DNA of 64,000 nt from Polyangium sp. y55x31 (GCF_029946505.1 NZ_JARZHG010000033.1:1-64000), one strand, 5' to 3'; positions 44,745-53,520 are shown, counted from the first letter of the stretch. Translations and numbers: made by a program. Notes: generated by a model from the sequence alone, not told the origin.

Positions 44745-45509
44745 TCAGCGCAGGGCTTCGTCGATGGTCTTCGCGACGAGCGTCTGATCGAGCCAGCGGT
44801 CGAGGGTCTCGAGGTCGGTCGTCCCGTTGATGCGAGCTTCCTGGGCTGCGTCGAGGGTGAGCCCGCGCTTGCCGAGCTGACGGCGGAGAACGGCGCGCGC
44901 GTGGGTGAGCTGGCCTCCCTGACGCACGGCCTCCAGGCTCTCGTAGCCGCGGCGCTGCAAGAGGTTGCGCAGCGTGACCTCGTGCGCAGCCTCGCGGTCG
45001 TACAGGGCCTCGACGGGGACGGGGTTCTTCAGGATCCCCGGCGCCTCGAGGGATTCGCCCGGCCGCACGGTACGAACCTTCTGGCCCGGCGTGTACACCT
45101 CGACCCTTCGCGGGCCCGTGAGCCATACGACCCACACGTGCTGCGTACCCGCCGCGAGGAGCTCGGCGATCTTCGATTGCAGCTCTTCCTCGTCCTGCCC
45201 GCGATCCGCGTATTCCACCGCGAGCGGCGGCGCGCCCTGCACCCAGCCGGGCACGTCCGGCACGTTGCCCACGGCCACGTCCGGCGCGCGCATCGTCCCC
45301 GGCTCCGGGGAAAACCCTGCGTCCACGCCTGCCTGCTCGACGGCCGGATCCGTCTCCAGCACCGTGCCGCCGAGCAGGTTCGCCCGCGCGCCGCGCCCGC
45401 CCGTCGGCAGACACAGGATCGGATGGCCATTCGAGAGCTCGTACGGGTCTCCCGAGCGGAGCTGCTGGGCCTGAAACGGGCCGGGGGCGAAGAGCTTCGT
45501 CGGGCGCAT
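44745..45509 (-). CDS. Uma2-family (DUF820) restriction-endonuclease-fold protein
   Basis: 254 residues from ATG 45509 (MRPTKLFAPG). The core shows the PD-(D/E)xK pattern used by Uma2: APDVAVGNVPDVPGW, then LAVEYADRGQDEEELQSKIAELL and HVWVVW. The family is widespread in cyanobacteria and myxobacteria and often occurs in many copies; its biological role is largely unknown. The last 80 residues are an extra helical domain (ESLEAVRQGGQLTHARAV...). It is 3' to 3' with the lipoprotein gene. Confidence 0.88.
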   Translation of the reverse strand: MRPTKLFAPGPFQAQQLRSGDPYELSNGHPILCLPTGGRGARANLLGGTVLETDPAVEQAGVDAGFSPEPGTMRAPDVAVGNVPDVPGWVQGAPPLAVEYADRGQDEEELQSKIAELLAAGTQHVWVVWLTGPRRVEVYTPGQKVRTVRPGESLEAPGILKNPVPVEALYDREAAHEVTLRNLLQRRGYESLEAVRQGGQLTHARAVLRRQLGKRGLTLDAAQEARINGTTDLETLDRWLDQTLVAKTIDEALR

Positions 45510-45617
45510 CGTCACGTTGAAGACGATACCACGAAAAATGGCGGGGAACAGGCTGTTTTTGTGACGTCGAGGGGCCAAAAAGCCGAGACAAACGGGCCCG
45601 TCGACACACCCCCCCGA

Positions 45618-45986
45618 CTACTTCGGCGCCGCGGGCGAGATCGACTCGACGAAGAGCCGCCCGTCCCGATCCGAGAACGTGAACGACACGTCGTCGCCGA
45701 CCTTCACGTCGCGCAAAAGCTCGGGCTTGGCGACCTCGAACATCATCGTCATCGCCTTCATGTAGCCGGGGATGTCCTCGTGGGCGATCGTGATGTTGTC
45801 CTTCTTCTCGCCGATCGCGCGCACCTTGCCGCGCGTCGAGTACGTCGCGCTCGGGGCGGCGGTCGGGACGGCGCCGCCGCCGGAGGGCTCCTGCGAGCGC
45901 GAACAGGCAGGCGCGGCCGCGAGCAGCACCGCCGCGATGGTCAAAAGGACCGTCGGGCTCGTTCGATGACTGGAAATCAGGCGCAT
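45618..45986 (-). CDS. CusF-like copper-binding lipoprotein
   Basis: 122 residues. A lipobox (LLAAAPAC) sits after a 27-residue signal. The mature region matches the CusF/'copper-binding protein' family: a conserved segment GYMKAMTMMFEV supplies methionine ligands, as in the Cu(I)-binding Met-Thr-Met pattern of CusF, and the following VGDDVSFTF is the usual OB-fold strand. Periplasmic Cu(I)/Ag(I) chaperone or buffer is expected. No CusABC pump is nearby, but two multicopper oxidases lie within 12 kb on either side. The gene stands alone between the Uma2 and glyoxalase genes. Confidence 0.85.
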   Translation of the reverse strand: MRLISSHRTSPTVLLTIAAVLLAAAPACSRSQEPSGGGAVPTAAPSATYSTRGKVRAIGEKKDNITIAHEDIPGYMKAMTMMFEVAKPELLRDVKVGDDVSFTFSDRDGRLFVESISPAAPK

Positions 45987-46067
45987 GCGGATGCTTTACC
46001 ACCGAGGAGGCCAAAGCGGGAGCAGAAGCGAAGGCGGAGGCCGGCGCGGCAGCGGGGGCGGACGAAC

Positions 46068-46799
46068 CTAGCCCCGCGGCGCGGGCGCATGCAGGGCAAA
46101 CGCGGCGCCCTGCGGGTCGTCGCAGACGGCGACAAGATCGCCGCTCGGGAGCTGCCGCGGAGCGAGCACCTTGCCTCCGTGCGAGCGCACCTTGGCGAGC
46201 GCTTCGTCGAGATCCTCCACGTGGAAATAAAAGAGCCAGTGCGGGTGGACGTGGGGCAATCGAGCGCTGCTGACCATACCACCCACGCTCGGCCCGCCTT
46301 CGTCCCACGAAAATTTCAAATACGCGCCGAGCTCCGAGCCGAGATCCACGGTTTCGGTCTCCTTCCAGCCGAAGAGGTCCGAATAGAGGGCCCACGCACG
46401 CGCATGGTCCCGCGTGTTGAGGTCGTGCCAGACGACCACGTCGCCGCTCGGGGTGTGGATCGACGAGACGAGCGCGAGGACCGAGCCGAACGGGTCGCGC
46501 AGGATCACGCGCGTCGCGCCGCTTTCGAGCGTGCGCGTCGGTCCGAGCTGCTCCCCTCCTTCGGCGAGGATGCGACGCGAAAGGCCCTCGACGTCACGAA
46601 CGGCAATATGCCCGAGCCAATGCGCCGGAGCGCCCCGGGCCGCGGCGCGCTCGGGCAACGGCGAACATCCGGCCATCGGTCGGTCGCCGCGGAAAAACAG
46701 CGGTCCTTGCATTCGAAACCCGAGCACGTCGGTATAAAACGCCTGCGCCGCGCCCGTGTCCGTCGTCCTGAGCTCGTACCAGCAAAACCCGTTCGTCAT
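46068..46799 (-). CDS. Two-domain VOC/glyoxalase family protein
   Basis: 243 residues from ATG 46799; its upstream sequence contains GAGG at about 10 bp. Two homologous VOC modules: FCWYELRTTDTGAAQAFYTD and VVWHDLNTRDHARAWALYSD, each with LFGW or LGFRM, and GGxVLAP/VCDDPQGAAF at the end. The two-repeat layout resembles 'VOC family protein' enzymes or bleomycin-resistance-like binding proteins, with possible metal ligands His and Glu at the start of each module. Substrate unknown. Copy A of the composite repeat begins about 25 bp upstream of its start, so the promoter must lie within or next to that element. Confidence 0.9.
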   Translation of the reverse strand: MTNGFCWYELRTTDTGAAQAFYTDVLGFRMQGPLFFRGDRPMAGCSPLPERAAARGAPAHWLGHIAVRDVEGLSRRILAEGGEQLGPTRTLESGATRVILRDPFGSVLALVSSIHTPSGDVVVWHDLNTRDHARAWALYSDLFGWKETETVDLGSELGAYLKFSWDEGGPSVGGMVSSARLPHVHPHWLFYFHVEDLDEALAKVRSHGGKVLAPRQLPSGDLVAVCDDPQGAAFALHAPAPRG

Positions 46800-46824
46800 C
46801 GTCGTTCGCCTCACTCGACCCGCA

Positions 46825-47065
46825 CCAGGGCGAGCCCTGAAGAACCGCGCCTCGCCCGGTTCTTCCCACAGGCCGATGGCAAGACCAGGAACAACGTTGC
46901 CGCTCGAAGAGATCCCCCTCTTCGTTGGCAGGCTCTCTCGCCGGTCTTGCCTCGACCTATTCGATGAACTGCGCACCGCGCAGTTCATCGACCCCGAGTC
47001 CAGCGCTTGCGCTGGTCCGGGTCCCGGGGCGGATAGCCCCGGGTGGGGCCTGGGGCAACGCCCCA
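46825..47065 (+). repeat. Composite hairpin repeat, copy A (left arm truncated)
   Basis: Shared with copies B (50005-50314) and C (62108-62395) in the same orientation. Hairpins: CCAGGGC/GCCCTG at 46825-46839; GAAGAACCG/CGGTTCTTC at 46839-46865; the inner repeat GGCAAGACC near 46878-46886 paired with GGTCTTGCC at 46943-46951; CGATGAACTGCGC/GCGCAGTTCATCG at 46962-46990; CCAGCGC/GCGCTGG at 47000-47015; CCCGGGGC/GCCCCGGG at 47023-47043; TGGGGC/GCCCCA at 47051-47065. The two outermost left hairpins of B and C are missing here. Confidence 0.85.
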
Positions 47066-47141
47066 GCGCAAGCGGTTCGAGCACCGCTTCCTCGGCCGCT
47101 TCCGCTCGCGCGCCGGCCATCCCGTGGTATGGGACGGCTTC

Positions 47142-47897
47142 GTGAGCGCCATCTGGTTCGTCTACAGCCCCCTCTCGCCCCGCGCGATCGCCGCGCTCGC
47201 CGACGAGTACGAGCGTCACCTCGAGGCCTACATCGACGAGCACGTCGATCGGATCGACGAGGACGAGAGCGTGCCCGAGGTCGCCGCCGGCGGCGAAATC
47301 CCGCCCGTCTCCGAGCTCCAGGCGGCCTACGCGCTCGCCAAGCGCTCGCTCCCCAAGCCCATCCTCGCGCGCTACCGCGCCTGCAAGTCCGTCCTCACGC
47401 TCGACCGGGCCTCGGACCTCGAGGTCGGCCCGTGCCGCGGCCTCGTCTCGACCTTGCGTTACCTCCTGCCGCGCGCCGGCGAAGGCGCGCTCGTCTTTCC
47501 GAACGACGTGCCGCTCGTCCCCGTCGAGGAGATGCTCGCCCGGATCGAGGACAAACGTGGCCTGCCCGGGTTCGACGGCGACGAGGACGACGAGGACGAC
47601 GACGACATCCCGGCGAAGGGGAAACCGAAGGGCAAGACGAAGGAGGCGCCGGGCCAGGTGCGCGCGCTGCGCGTGCTCGCGTCCCTCGAGGGGCTCATGA
47701 ACGATCCGGAGCTCGCCCTCGATCTGCGCGGCACGCTGCAGCGTTCGTCGAAGCTCGCGCAGCGGTACGCGGCCCTGCTCGTGGAGGACGGCGCCGTCTC
47801 CGACGCCAAGGCGAGCAAGGAGCTCGGCGTGACCGTGGAGGAACTCACCAAGATGGCCGATGAGCTCGATCGGACCCTGCTCGCGCTGAAGGACTAG
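47142..47897 (+). CDS. Partner protein of the SMC-like ATPase, function unknown
   Basis: 251 residues if the GTG at 47142 is used (AIWFVYSPLSPRAI), preceded by GGGACGG. A longer in-frame start at 47043 lies inside repeat copy A and is less likely. It is predicted helical, with an acidic then Lys/Gly-rich linker near residue 150 (DGDEDDEDDDDIPAKGK) and a C-terminal helical region with ELGVTVEELTKMADEL. It shows no catalytic motif. It lies 86 bp before the SMC-like ATPase gene on the same strand, and both are bracketed by copies A and B of the composite repeat, which suggests a two-gene module. Confidence 0.7.
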   Translation: MSAIWFVYSPLSPRAIAALADEYERHLEAYIDEHVDRIDEDESVPEVAAGGEIPPVSELQAAYALAKRSLPKPILARYRACKSVLTLDRASDLEVGPCRGLVSTLRYLLPRAGEGALVFPNDVPLVPVEEMLARIEDKRGLPGFDGDEDDEDDDDIPAKGKPKGKTKEAPGQVRALRVLASLEGLMNDPELALDLRGTLQRSSKLAQRYAALLVEDGAVSDAKASKELGVTVEELTKMADELDRTLLALKD

Positions 47898-47983
47898 CCG
47901 CCACGCGCAGGACAGCACGAGAACACCTTTCCGGAGACAGTCGCGAAAACGTGGGGTAGCGTCGCACACCCGCTCTCGAAGTC

Positions 47984-49966
47984 ATGACCAAGCGCCGCAT
48001 GCAACAGCTCGATCTCTTCGGAGGTTTCGAGCCCCCCGCCCCGCCTCCCTCCGCGCCGATCAAGAAGGGCCGCGACGAGCCGCTCGTCTGGGTCGCCGAG
48101 GTCTGGCTGCTCCGTGACTACGACGCGTCCGAGGCGTCGATCATCCGGCACCTCACGCTGCGCAAAGGCCTGAACGTGCTCTGGGCCCCGCCCACGCCCG
48201 AGGACATCGAGAACCGTCTCGGCGACGGGCAGATCACGGGGCACACGGCCGGCAAGACCACGTTCTGCCGCATGCTGCGCTACCTGCTCGGCGAGCACCG
48301 GTTCGGCACGACGCGCGGGCAGGAGAAGATTCGCGAGGCGCTGCCGGACGGCTGGGTCGTGGCGACGATCGTGGTGGGCGAAGCGCGCTGGATCGTGGGG
48401 CGTCCGTTCGGGCTCGGTCTGCATCCGTTCGCAGCGCGCGGGATGTCGTTCGCAGAGGCGCTCGCCGAGCGTGGGCGCGGCGGGTACCAGGATTTCCTCG
48501 CGGACATCCGGCGCGTGGTGATGGAGCCCGTGCCGGTGAAGGAGCTGCCGCATCAGCGCGAGCCGATCGCGTGGGAGCACGTGCTGCCGTGGATGACGCG
48601 AGATCAGGAGTCGCGGTTCGCAGGGCTCGTGGAGTGGCGGGATCCGTCGAGCGAGTCGGAGAGCCCGCGGCTCGTGACGGACGATCGGCACGTGGTGCTG
48701 CGGGCGCTCTGCACGCTGATGTCGGACGAGGAGAGCGAGGCGCAACGTCGCTACGAGGATCTCGCGCTGGAGAAGCAGAGCCTCGAAGAGCGAGCGCCGA
48801 GGCTCGCAGATCGCGCCGCAGAGGATCGGCGCAGGCTCGCGCGGCTGCTCGGGGTCGAGGACGACACGAGCGACGCAGGGCCGCTGTTCGCAGCGCGCTT
48901 CCGCGAGACGGTGGCGCGGCGGAAGGAGAACGTCGCAGCCGCAGAGGAAGCGCTCGCAGCGCAAGCGCTCGCAGTGGAGCAAGCCGAGGAGGCCGCGCGG
49001 CAAGCAGCCGAGGCATGCGGCGTGCGGGTGGAGGCGCTGCGCGAGGCAGAAGCGCGTCGCGAGGAGGCGAAGCGGCCGAGCGAGAAGAAGCGCGAGGCAG
49101 AAGAAGGAGCGAAGGCGCCGCTGCCGGTGCACGCAGGCGTGTGCAGCGTGCCGCTCGACGTGGCGATCGCGAAGGGCTGTCCGCTCGCGGCATCGCATCC
49201 AGCCGCCACGCCGATCACACGCGAAGGAAAGAAGGCGCTCGCCGAGGCGGTGATGGAAGCGAAGCGCACGCTCGCGGAGGCACGGTCCGCGCAGAAGGAG
49301 GCAGCAGCCGAGCACGCGCGGCAGCGAAGCGCGTTGTCCGCAGAGGAGAAGCGCATCGCACGGGAGCGAGCAGCGATCGAGGAGGTCGAGCGTCTCTACG
49401 GCTACATGACAGCAGCCGAGCGCGAAGCAGACGCGAACACGGAGCGGCTCGTGGTCGTGGCAGACGCCGTGAAGGCCTCATCGGAGCGTCAAGCAGCACT
49501 ACGGCGCGAGCAGGAGGAAGCCGAGGCAAGGATCTCGGAGCGGTTCCGCGAGGTCGTGCGAGCCTTGCTCGGCGATCACGTGGAAGCACGCGTGGAGGTG
49601 AAGGGCCGGCGGCTCGAGCTACGCGTCGAGGACCGCGGCGAGCGAGACGGCGCAGCGATGCAGACGATCAAGCTGCTCGCATTCGACCTCGCAGCGATGA
49701 AGCTCTCCGTGGACGGATACGGTCAACTCCCCGGTCTGCTCGTGCACGACGGGCCACGCGAAGCAGACATGGACGGGCGCATCTACGAGCGGCTGTTCCT
49801 CTACGCACGGCACCTGGAGGAGAGCTCGAACGGTTCGCCCGCGTTCCAGTACGTCGTGACCACGACAGCACCGCCGCCGAAAGAAATGCAGAAGGCGCCG
49901 TACCTTCTAGAGCCACTGCTCGACGCGTCGAAGCCTGAAGGCCGGCTGCTCAAGATGGATCTCTGA
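47984..49966 (+). CDS. SMC/Rad50-like ABC ATPase, candidate defence or DNA-transaction protein
   Basis: 660 residues from ATG 47984. Near the N-terminus are GLNVLWAPPTPEDIENRL and the Walker A GHTAGKTTFCRML. The middle (about 245-500) is a long coiled coil of Glu/Ala/Arg heptads, interrupted by a C-x13-C hook-like segment (VCSVPLDVAIAKGCP). The C-terminus, KLLAFDLAAMKLSVDGYG then LLVHDGPREADMDGRIY, supplies the Walker B/D-loop part. This split-ATPase layout matches SMC-like proteins found in ABC-type anti-phage systems, but the family was not confirmed. Alanine codons are unusually often GCA compared with neighbours, a hint of foreign origin. The 3' end abuts repeat copy B. Confidence 0.8.
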   Translation: MTKRRMQQLDLFGGFEPPAPPPSAPIKKGRDEPLVWVAEVWLLRDYDASEASIIRHLTLRKGLNVLWAPPTPEDIENRLGDGQITGHTAGKTTFCRMLRYLLGEHRFGTTRGQEKIREALPDGWVVATIVVGEARWIVGRPFGLGLHPFAARGMSFAEALAERGRGGYQDFLADIRRVVMEPVPVKELPHQREPIAWEHVLPWMTRDQESRFAGLVEWRDPSSESESPRLVTDDRHVVLRALCTLMSDEESEAQRRYEDLALEKQSLEERAPRLADRAAEDRRRLARLLGVEDDTSDAGPLFAARFRETVARRKENVAAAEEALAAQALAVEQAEEAARQAAEACGVRVEALREAEARREEAKRPSEKKREAEEGAKAPLPVHAGVCSVPLDVAIAKGCPLAASHPAATPITREGKKALAEAVMEAKRTLAEARSAQKEAAAEHARQRSALSAEEKRIARERAAIEEVERLYGYMTAAEREADANTERLVVVADAVKASSERQAALRREQEEAEARISERFREVVRALLGDHVEARVEVKGRRLELRVEDRGERDGAAMQTIKLLAFDLAAMKLSVDGYGQLPGLLVHDGPREADMDGRIYERLFLYARHLEESSNGSPAFQYVVTTTAPPPKEMQKAPYLLEPLLDASKPEGRLLKMDL

Positions 49967-50004
49967 GAGGGCATTGCCCCGCAGGCTTTTCCTGGGCCGC
50001 TGCG

Positions 50005-50314
50005 CCGGGGCGCTGCCCCGGGCCCCGCGGGGGCTGTTCGCCCCTCGACCCGAACCAGGGCAAGCCCTGGACCTTTGGGGGAAAAACTGCGCTACGCGCA
50101 GTTTTTCCCACAGGCCGGTGGCAAGACCGCGGAGGTCGGTTTCAGGCGGAACCGTCAGCGCTGCTGTCTTGGCTGGCGGGGTCGTCGCCGGTCTTGCCAC
50201 CGGCTGTTCGATGAACTGCGCATCGCTCAGTTCATCGACCCCGAGTCCAGCGCTTGCGCTGGTCCGGGTCCAGGGGTGGACAACCCCTGGTCGGGGTCCG
50301 GGGTGAAACCCCGG
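50005..50314 (+). repeat. Composite hairpin repeat, copy B
   Basis: Hairpins in order: CCGGGGC/GCCCCGG (50005-50021); GGGGC/GCCCC around 50031-50044; CCAGGGC/GCCCTGG (50055-50070); GGGAAAAACTGCGC/GCGCAGTTTTTCCC (50079-50109, 14 bp perfect). Then the inverted core CCGGTGGCAAGACC (50115-50128) and GGTCTTGCCACCGG (50190-50203), with 61 bp between. Then GATGAACTG/CAGTTCATC (50210-50236); CCAGCGC/GCGCTGG (50247-50262); CCAGGGGT/ACCCCTGG (50270-50290); CCGGGGT/ACCCCGG (50298-50314). Mirror-symmetric layout around the core. Confidence 0.9.
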
Positions 50315-50335
50315 CGCTACGCTACAGCCGGCGAA

Positions 50336-50911
50336 TCAATGGCTCGCGGCGAAGAGGCCGGCGCAGCAGCCGATCAGGTTGTCGCACTTCGCGTACGTCG
50401 GAGCGCAGGTCCCGACGACCTCACCGTTGAAGCGGCAGGTGCACGTGCCTCCGGGTTTCGTGTCGCAGTCCGATTCGACGAGCGCGCCGCTGCATTCGTT
50501 CGTGCAGTTGCAGTGCCCGGCGGATACCTGGCAGTTGCCGAAGCTCGTGCATGGGGCTGACGCCACGCAGGTCTGGAAGGCCTCGACCTCGTCGGTGCAT
50601 ACTGGCGGGAGCTCGCTGCAGTTTGGCGGCGGCGAGGCGTTCTGCGTCGAGCAGGTGATGACGGCGCCGAGGCTTGGGGCGCAGGAGCCCACGGCATCGA
50701 GGTTCGTTTTGCAAATGCTGACGCACGTGGCCACGTCCTCCGTGCACCCCAGCTCGGCCTGTACGCTGCAATAGGACGAACAAACCTCGGACGGCCCTGG
50801 GTCGATCGGCTCGTTCCCGCCTTGTCCGTCGCGATCGATGACGACCTTGCCGCCGCAGGCTGCTTCGAAGACGAGGATGCCCAGAGCGGCGATGATGTGA
50901 AAGCTGCGCAT
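50336..50911 (-). CDS. Cys-rich secreted lipoprotein
   Basis: 191 residues from ATG 50911. The signal ends at FEAAC. About 20 cysteines are distributed as in small disulfide-rich extracellular modules (CSSYCSVQAELGC, CVSICKTNLDAVGSC, CKTN, CTCRFNG). No enzyme motif. It probably is anchored on the outer surface. Function unknown. Convergent with the SMC-like gene across repeat copy B, whose right end lies about 22 bp from its stop. Confidence 0.8.
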   Translation of the reverse strand: MRSFHIIAALGILVFEAACGGKVVIDRDGQGGNEPIDPGPSEVCSSYCSVQAELGCTEDVATCVSICKTNLDAVGSCAPSLGAVITCSTQNASPPPNCSELPPVCTDEVEAFQTCVASAPCTSFGNCQVSAGHCNCTNECSGALVESDCDTKPGGTCTCRFNGEVVGTCAPTYAKCDNLIGCCAGLFAASH

Positions 50912-50980
50912 GGGCGCGCGTTATGACACGAGGCGGACCGATGTATCCGTTTTTTTGCCGCGTCGCCTCGTTTCAGGTGC

Positions 50981-51679
50981 TCACGGATTGTCGAGGATGA
51001 TTCGCTCGGGCGGGAGATCCTCGGGTTGACGCGGCGTGGTCCCCTCTGGCTCCGGCAATGCGGGCGGCAGGATGGGCACTTCGGGCTGCACGGGCACTGG
51101 ACGAATTGGACCAGGTGCGGCTGGCGGCGCGGGCGGGTCGATGTATTCCGGTTGCGGCATTTCGGCGCCGCGTGGGCCACAACGGCCGCCGAGGCTGCCC
51201 ACGGCGTCGTTGTAATAGTTGACTGCGTCGACAGCGTGGCCGTGTGCGTCGATCTTCGTGGCGCGACCGACGGCCGTCATCACGAGGCCGATGACTTCGA
51301 CGCCGATGCCGCCGAGCAAAAGGCCCCACATGAGGTCGGGGTCGCGCTGGTAGGCGAGGCCGGCGAGCCCGCCCATGCCGCCTACGCCGAGGGTGATGCC
51401 TGCGATGGTGAGCCCTATGGCCGTGTCGCCTGCGGACTCGGCTGCGAGTGCGTGCCGCTCGGCGTCGGGCACGCAGGCTACGTATTCGGCGAGGCCTCGA
51501 TAACGCACGCCGGTCGCGACGATACCTTGCGGCGAATGAACCTGGAATTCGTTGTCGTAGCGGAGTGTGAGCTCGTTCGGGGCGAGCACGCGCGGCTCGA
51601 CGACCGTGAGGCCGGATCCGCAGCCTGCGAGTGCGAGCGCCGAGAGCCCGACGACCATGAATGCATGACGCGCGCTCAT
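50981..51679 (-). CDS. Lipoprotein with membrane segments, VNxYND family
   Basis: 232 residues from ATG 51679, which overlaps the preceding stop (ATGA). Lipobox LALAGC. Residues about 90-140 contain two hydrophobic helices (TAIGLTIAGITLGVGGMGG and MWGLLLGGIGVEVIGLVM). The following AVDAVNYYNDAVGSLGGRC resembles AIDEVNAYNDLARLPDSPC of the overlapping upstream gene, so the two are paralogues. A Pro-rich tail closes the protein. Function unknown; co-expression with its neighbour is strongly indicated by the 4-bp overlap. Confidence 0.8.
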   Translation of the reverse strand: MSARHAFMVVGLSALALAGCGSGLTVVEPRVLAPNELTLRYDNEFQVHSPQGIVATGVRYRGLAEYVACVPDAERHALAAESAGDTAIGLTIAGITLGVGGMGGLAGLAYQRDPDLMWGLLLGGIGVEVIGLVMTAVGRATKIDAHGHAVDAVNYYNDAVGSLGGRCGPRGAEMPQPEYIDPPAPPAAPGPIRPVPVQPEVPILPPALPEPEGTTPRQPEDLPPERIILDNP

Positions 51680-52359
51680 TGGGCTGCCTCCGCAGGCTGG
51701 GCCACGCACGGCGAGTCGGGCAGACGCGCGAGGTCGTTGTATGCATTGACTTCGTCGATTGCATTCGCGACGTCGCCCTCGGGCTCCGGACGGCTGAGGC
51801 CGAGGCTCAGCGTGATGATCGGGAGCGTCAGGAGCGCGACGACTGCGAGCACGACTGCGGCCTTGCCCAGGTCGCCGCCGCCGCCTCCCCCGCCTCCGCC
51901 GCCGCCGCTCTTGCCGCCGCCGCCCTTGACGCCGCCGCCCCCGCCCGGCCCGCTGAAGCTGCCCGAACTGCCGCCCGAGGAGCCGCCGACCGTGGGGTCC
52001 GCCGGCGCCCGGCTGATGGTCCGCGGGGCGTTCGAGGCGCCGCCGGAGCTCACGATGATCAAGGGCGCGGGGCGAATCCGGATCCAGGGACGGTAATAAA
52101 CGACGCCTGTCGATCCCCCGTAATACGTCGAATATTCCTTCGGGTCGGCCGGCAGGTTCCGGACGGCCTCGCTGCAGTTCGGCTTCGAGATTTCGCTCGG
52201 CATCGAGGCGACGACGTGATCGTCGTCCCAGAGGACGCGGGCGCGTCCGTCCTGCGGCGGCACGTAGTCGGACGTGTAGCTGCCGCAACCGGAAAGGATC
52301 CCGAGGGACCCGGCCACGAAGATTGCCTTGCTCGCGCCCCACGGGCTCGCCATCGCCAT
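51676..52359 (-). CDS. Lipoprotein with poly-Gly stretch, VNxYND family
   Basis: 227 residues from ATG 52359, which has GAGGTG 5 bp upstream. Lipobox LSGC. A GGGGGGGGGGG tract (about residues 150-165) is followed by a hydrophobic helix (AVVLAVVALLTLPIITLSLG) and the VNAYND motif shared with the downstream paralogue. The Gly tract is encoded by GCC/CCG-rich DNA and may be length-variable. The gene pair should be co-translated. Role unknown. Confidence 0.78.
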   Translation of the reverse strand: MAMASPWGASKAIFVAGSLGILSGCGSYTSDYVPPQDGRARVLWDDDHVVASMPSEISKPNCSEAVRNLPADPKEYSTYYGGSTGVVYYRPWIRIRPAPLIIVSSGGASNAPRTISRAPADPTVGGSSGGSSGSFSGPGGGGGVKGGGGKSGGGGGGGGGGGDLGKAAVVLAVVALLTLPIITLSLGLSRPEPEGDVANAIDEVNAYNDLARLPDSPCVAQPAEAAQ

Positions 52360-52418
52360 ACGCGGCACCTCTGCAATTGCATGTTTTCGCACCGCCACAG
52401 CGCCCCGTAAAGGACAAT

Positions 52419-52448
52419 TTGCCAGTTCCGCGCCTTCTCACGTAGACT
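52419..52448 (+). promoter_or_regulatory. Candidate sigma70-type promoter for the TPR protein gene
   Basis: TTGCCA (52419-52424) and TAGACT (52443-52448) with 18-bp spacing lie 10 bp before the ATG at 52459. This is the best promoter-like match in the window, in a divergent intergenic region. Confidence 0.45.
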
Positions 52449-52458
52449 CCGCCCTCCC

Positions 52459-53502
52459 ATGAAGCTCGGCGTCCGCGCGCTCCTCGCAGCAGGCCTCATC
52501 GTGAGCGCCACGCTCGCGCCCTCGCCCGTCCACGCCGAGGAGCCCATCGCGAACGCCGAGGCGAAAGCCGGCGCCCGCGCCGCCACCGAGAAGGGCACGG
52601 CCGCGTTCAAGGAGTCGCGTTACGACGAAGCCGTCGACATGTTCCTGCGCGCCGAGGCGCTCTTTCACGCGCCGACGCACGTGCTCATGCTCGCGCGCTC
52701 GTACGTCGCCCTCGGAAAGCTCGTCCTCGCGAAGGAGGCCTACCTCTCCGTCGTGCGCGAGGTCCTCGGCCCGAAGGCGCCTGCCGCGTTCAAGCTCGCC
52801 AAGGTCGACGCCGAGAAAGAGCTCGCCGAGCTCTCGCCGCGGATCCCCTCGCTCCAGGTGAGCACCACGCCCGAGGCGAAAAACGTCGTCGTCACGGTCG
52901 ATGAGAAGCCCCTCCCCGCAGCTCTGCTCGGCATCCCGAGCCCGATCGATCCGGGCACGCACCTCCTGCGCGCCACGGCCGAGGGCATGGCGGCGCCCGA
53001 GAAGAGCGTGACCATCAAGGAAGGCGATAAAGCGGCCGTGGTGCTGGAACTCGCGCCCGTCGCGAACGCCGAGCCGATCACGCCCGCGCAGCCGCCCGTG
53101 GGGCCGACGGTGCCCGGAGATGGGCGGGAGCAGTCGCCCGGCAAGACGAGCCCGGGGCGGATCGCGGGGGTCGTGCTGATGGGGCTCGGCGTGGCGGGGC
53201 TCGGGGCCTTCGGCGTATTCGGGGGGCTGTCGCTGGCGAAACGCGCGGAGGCGGACGAGGCGTTCGACGCGTGCGGCGTCGGCTGCTGGGGCGCGCCGGC
53301 GGACGCGGTGCGCGCGCTCGACGACGACGCGAACAAGAAAGGAACCATCGGGATCGTCGGCCTCGCCGCGGGCGGCGCATTGGCGATCACCGGCGTGGTG
53401 CTGTTCGTCGTCTCGAAACCATCGCCCCGGAAAGCGCCGGCGAAGGCCCACGTGACCCCGTGGATCGGGCCTCGAGGCGGCGGCGTCGTCGGTCGATTTT
53501 AG
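52459..53502 (+). CDS. Secreted TPR protein with C-terminal membrane segments
   Basis: 347 residues from ATG 52459. Signal peptide ends at SPVHAEE. Residues about 40-130 carry TPR-like helices (AAFKESRYDEAVDMFLRAEAL... MLARSYVALGKLVLAKEAYLSVV), followed by a beta-rich PEGA-like segment (LQVSTTPEAKNVVVTVDEKPL). Two C-terminal hydrophobic helices (IAGVVLMGLGVAGLGAFGVFG and GTIGIVGLAAGGALAITGVV) probably span the inner membrane. This protein type is very common in myxobacterial genomes, often near Ser/Thr kinases such as the one at 53521-54954, with which it converges. Function unknown. Confidence 0.85.
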   Translation: MKLGVRALLAAGLIVSATLAPSPVHAEEPIANAEAKAGARAATEKGTAAFKESRYDEAVDMFLRAEALFHAPTHVLMLARSYVALGKLVLAKEAYLSVVREVLGPKAPAAFKLAKVDAEKELAELSPRIPSLQVSTTPEAKNVVVTVDEKPLPAALLGIPSPIDPGTHLLRATAEGMAAPEKSVTIKEGDKAAVVLELAPVANAEPITPAQPPVGPTVPGDGREQSPGKTSPGRIAGVVLMGLGVAGLGAFGVFGGLSLAKRAEADEAFDACGVGCWGAPADAVRALDDDANKKGTIGIVGLAAGGALAITGVVLFVVSKPSPRKAPAKAHVTPWIGPRGGGVVGRF

Positions 53503-53520
53503 GTTTTACGGGGCGAACGC

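Noticed and set aside
47043-47141. Extended N-terminus for the 251-residue partner protein
   Set aside because: It would start within repeat copy A and encode an Arg-rich segment; GTG 47142 with GGGACGG upstream fits better.
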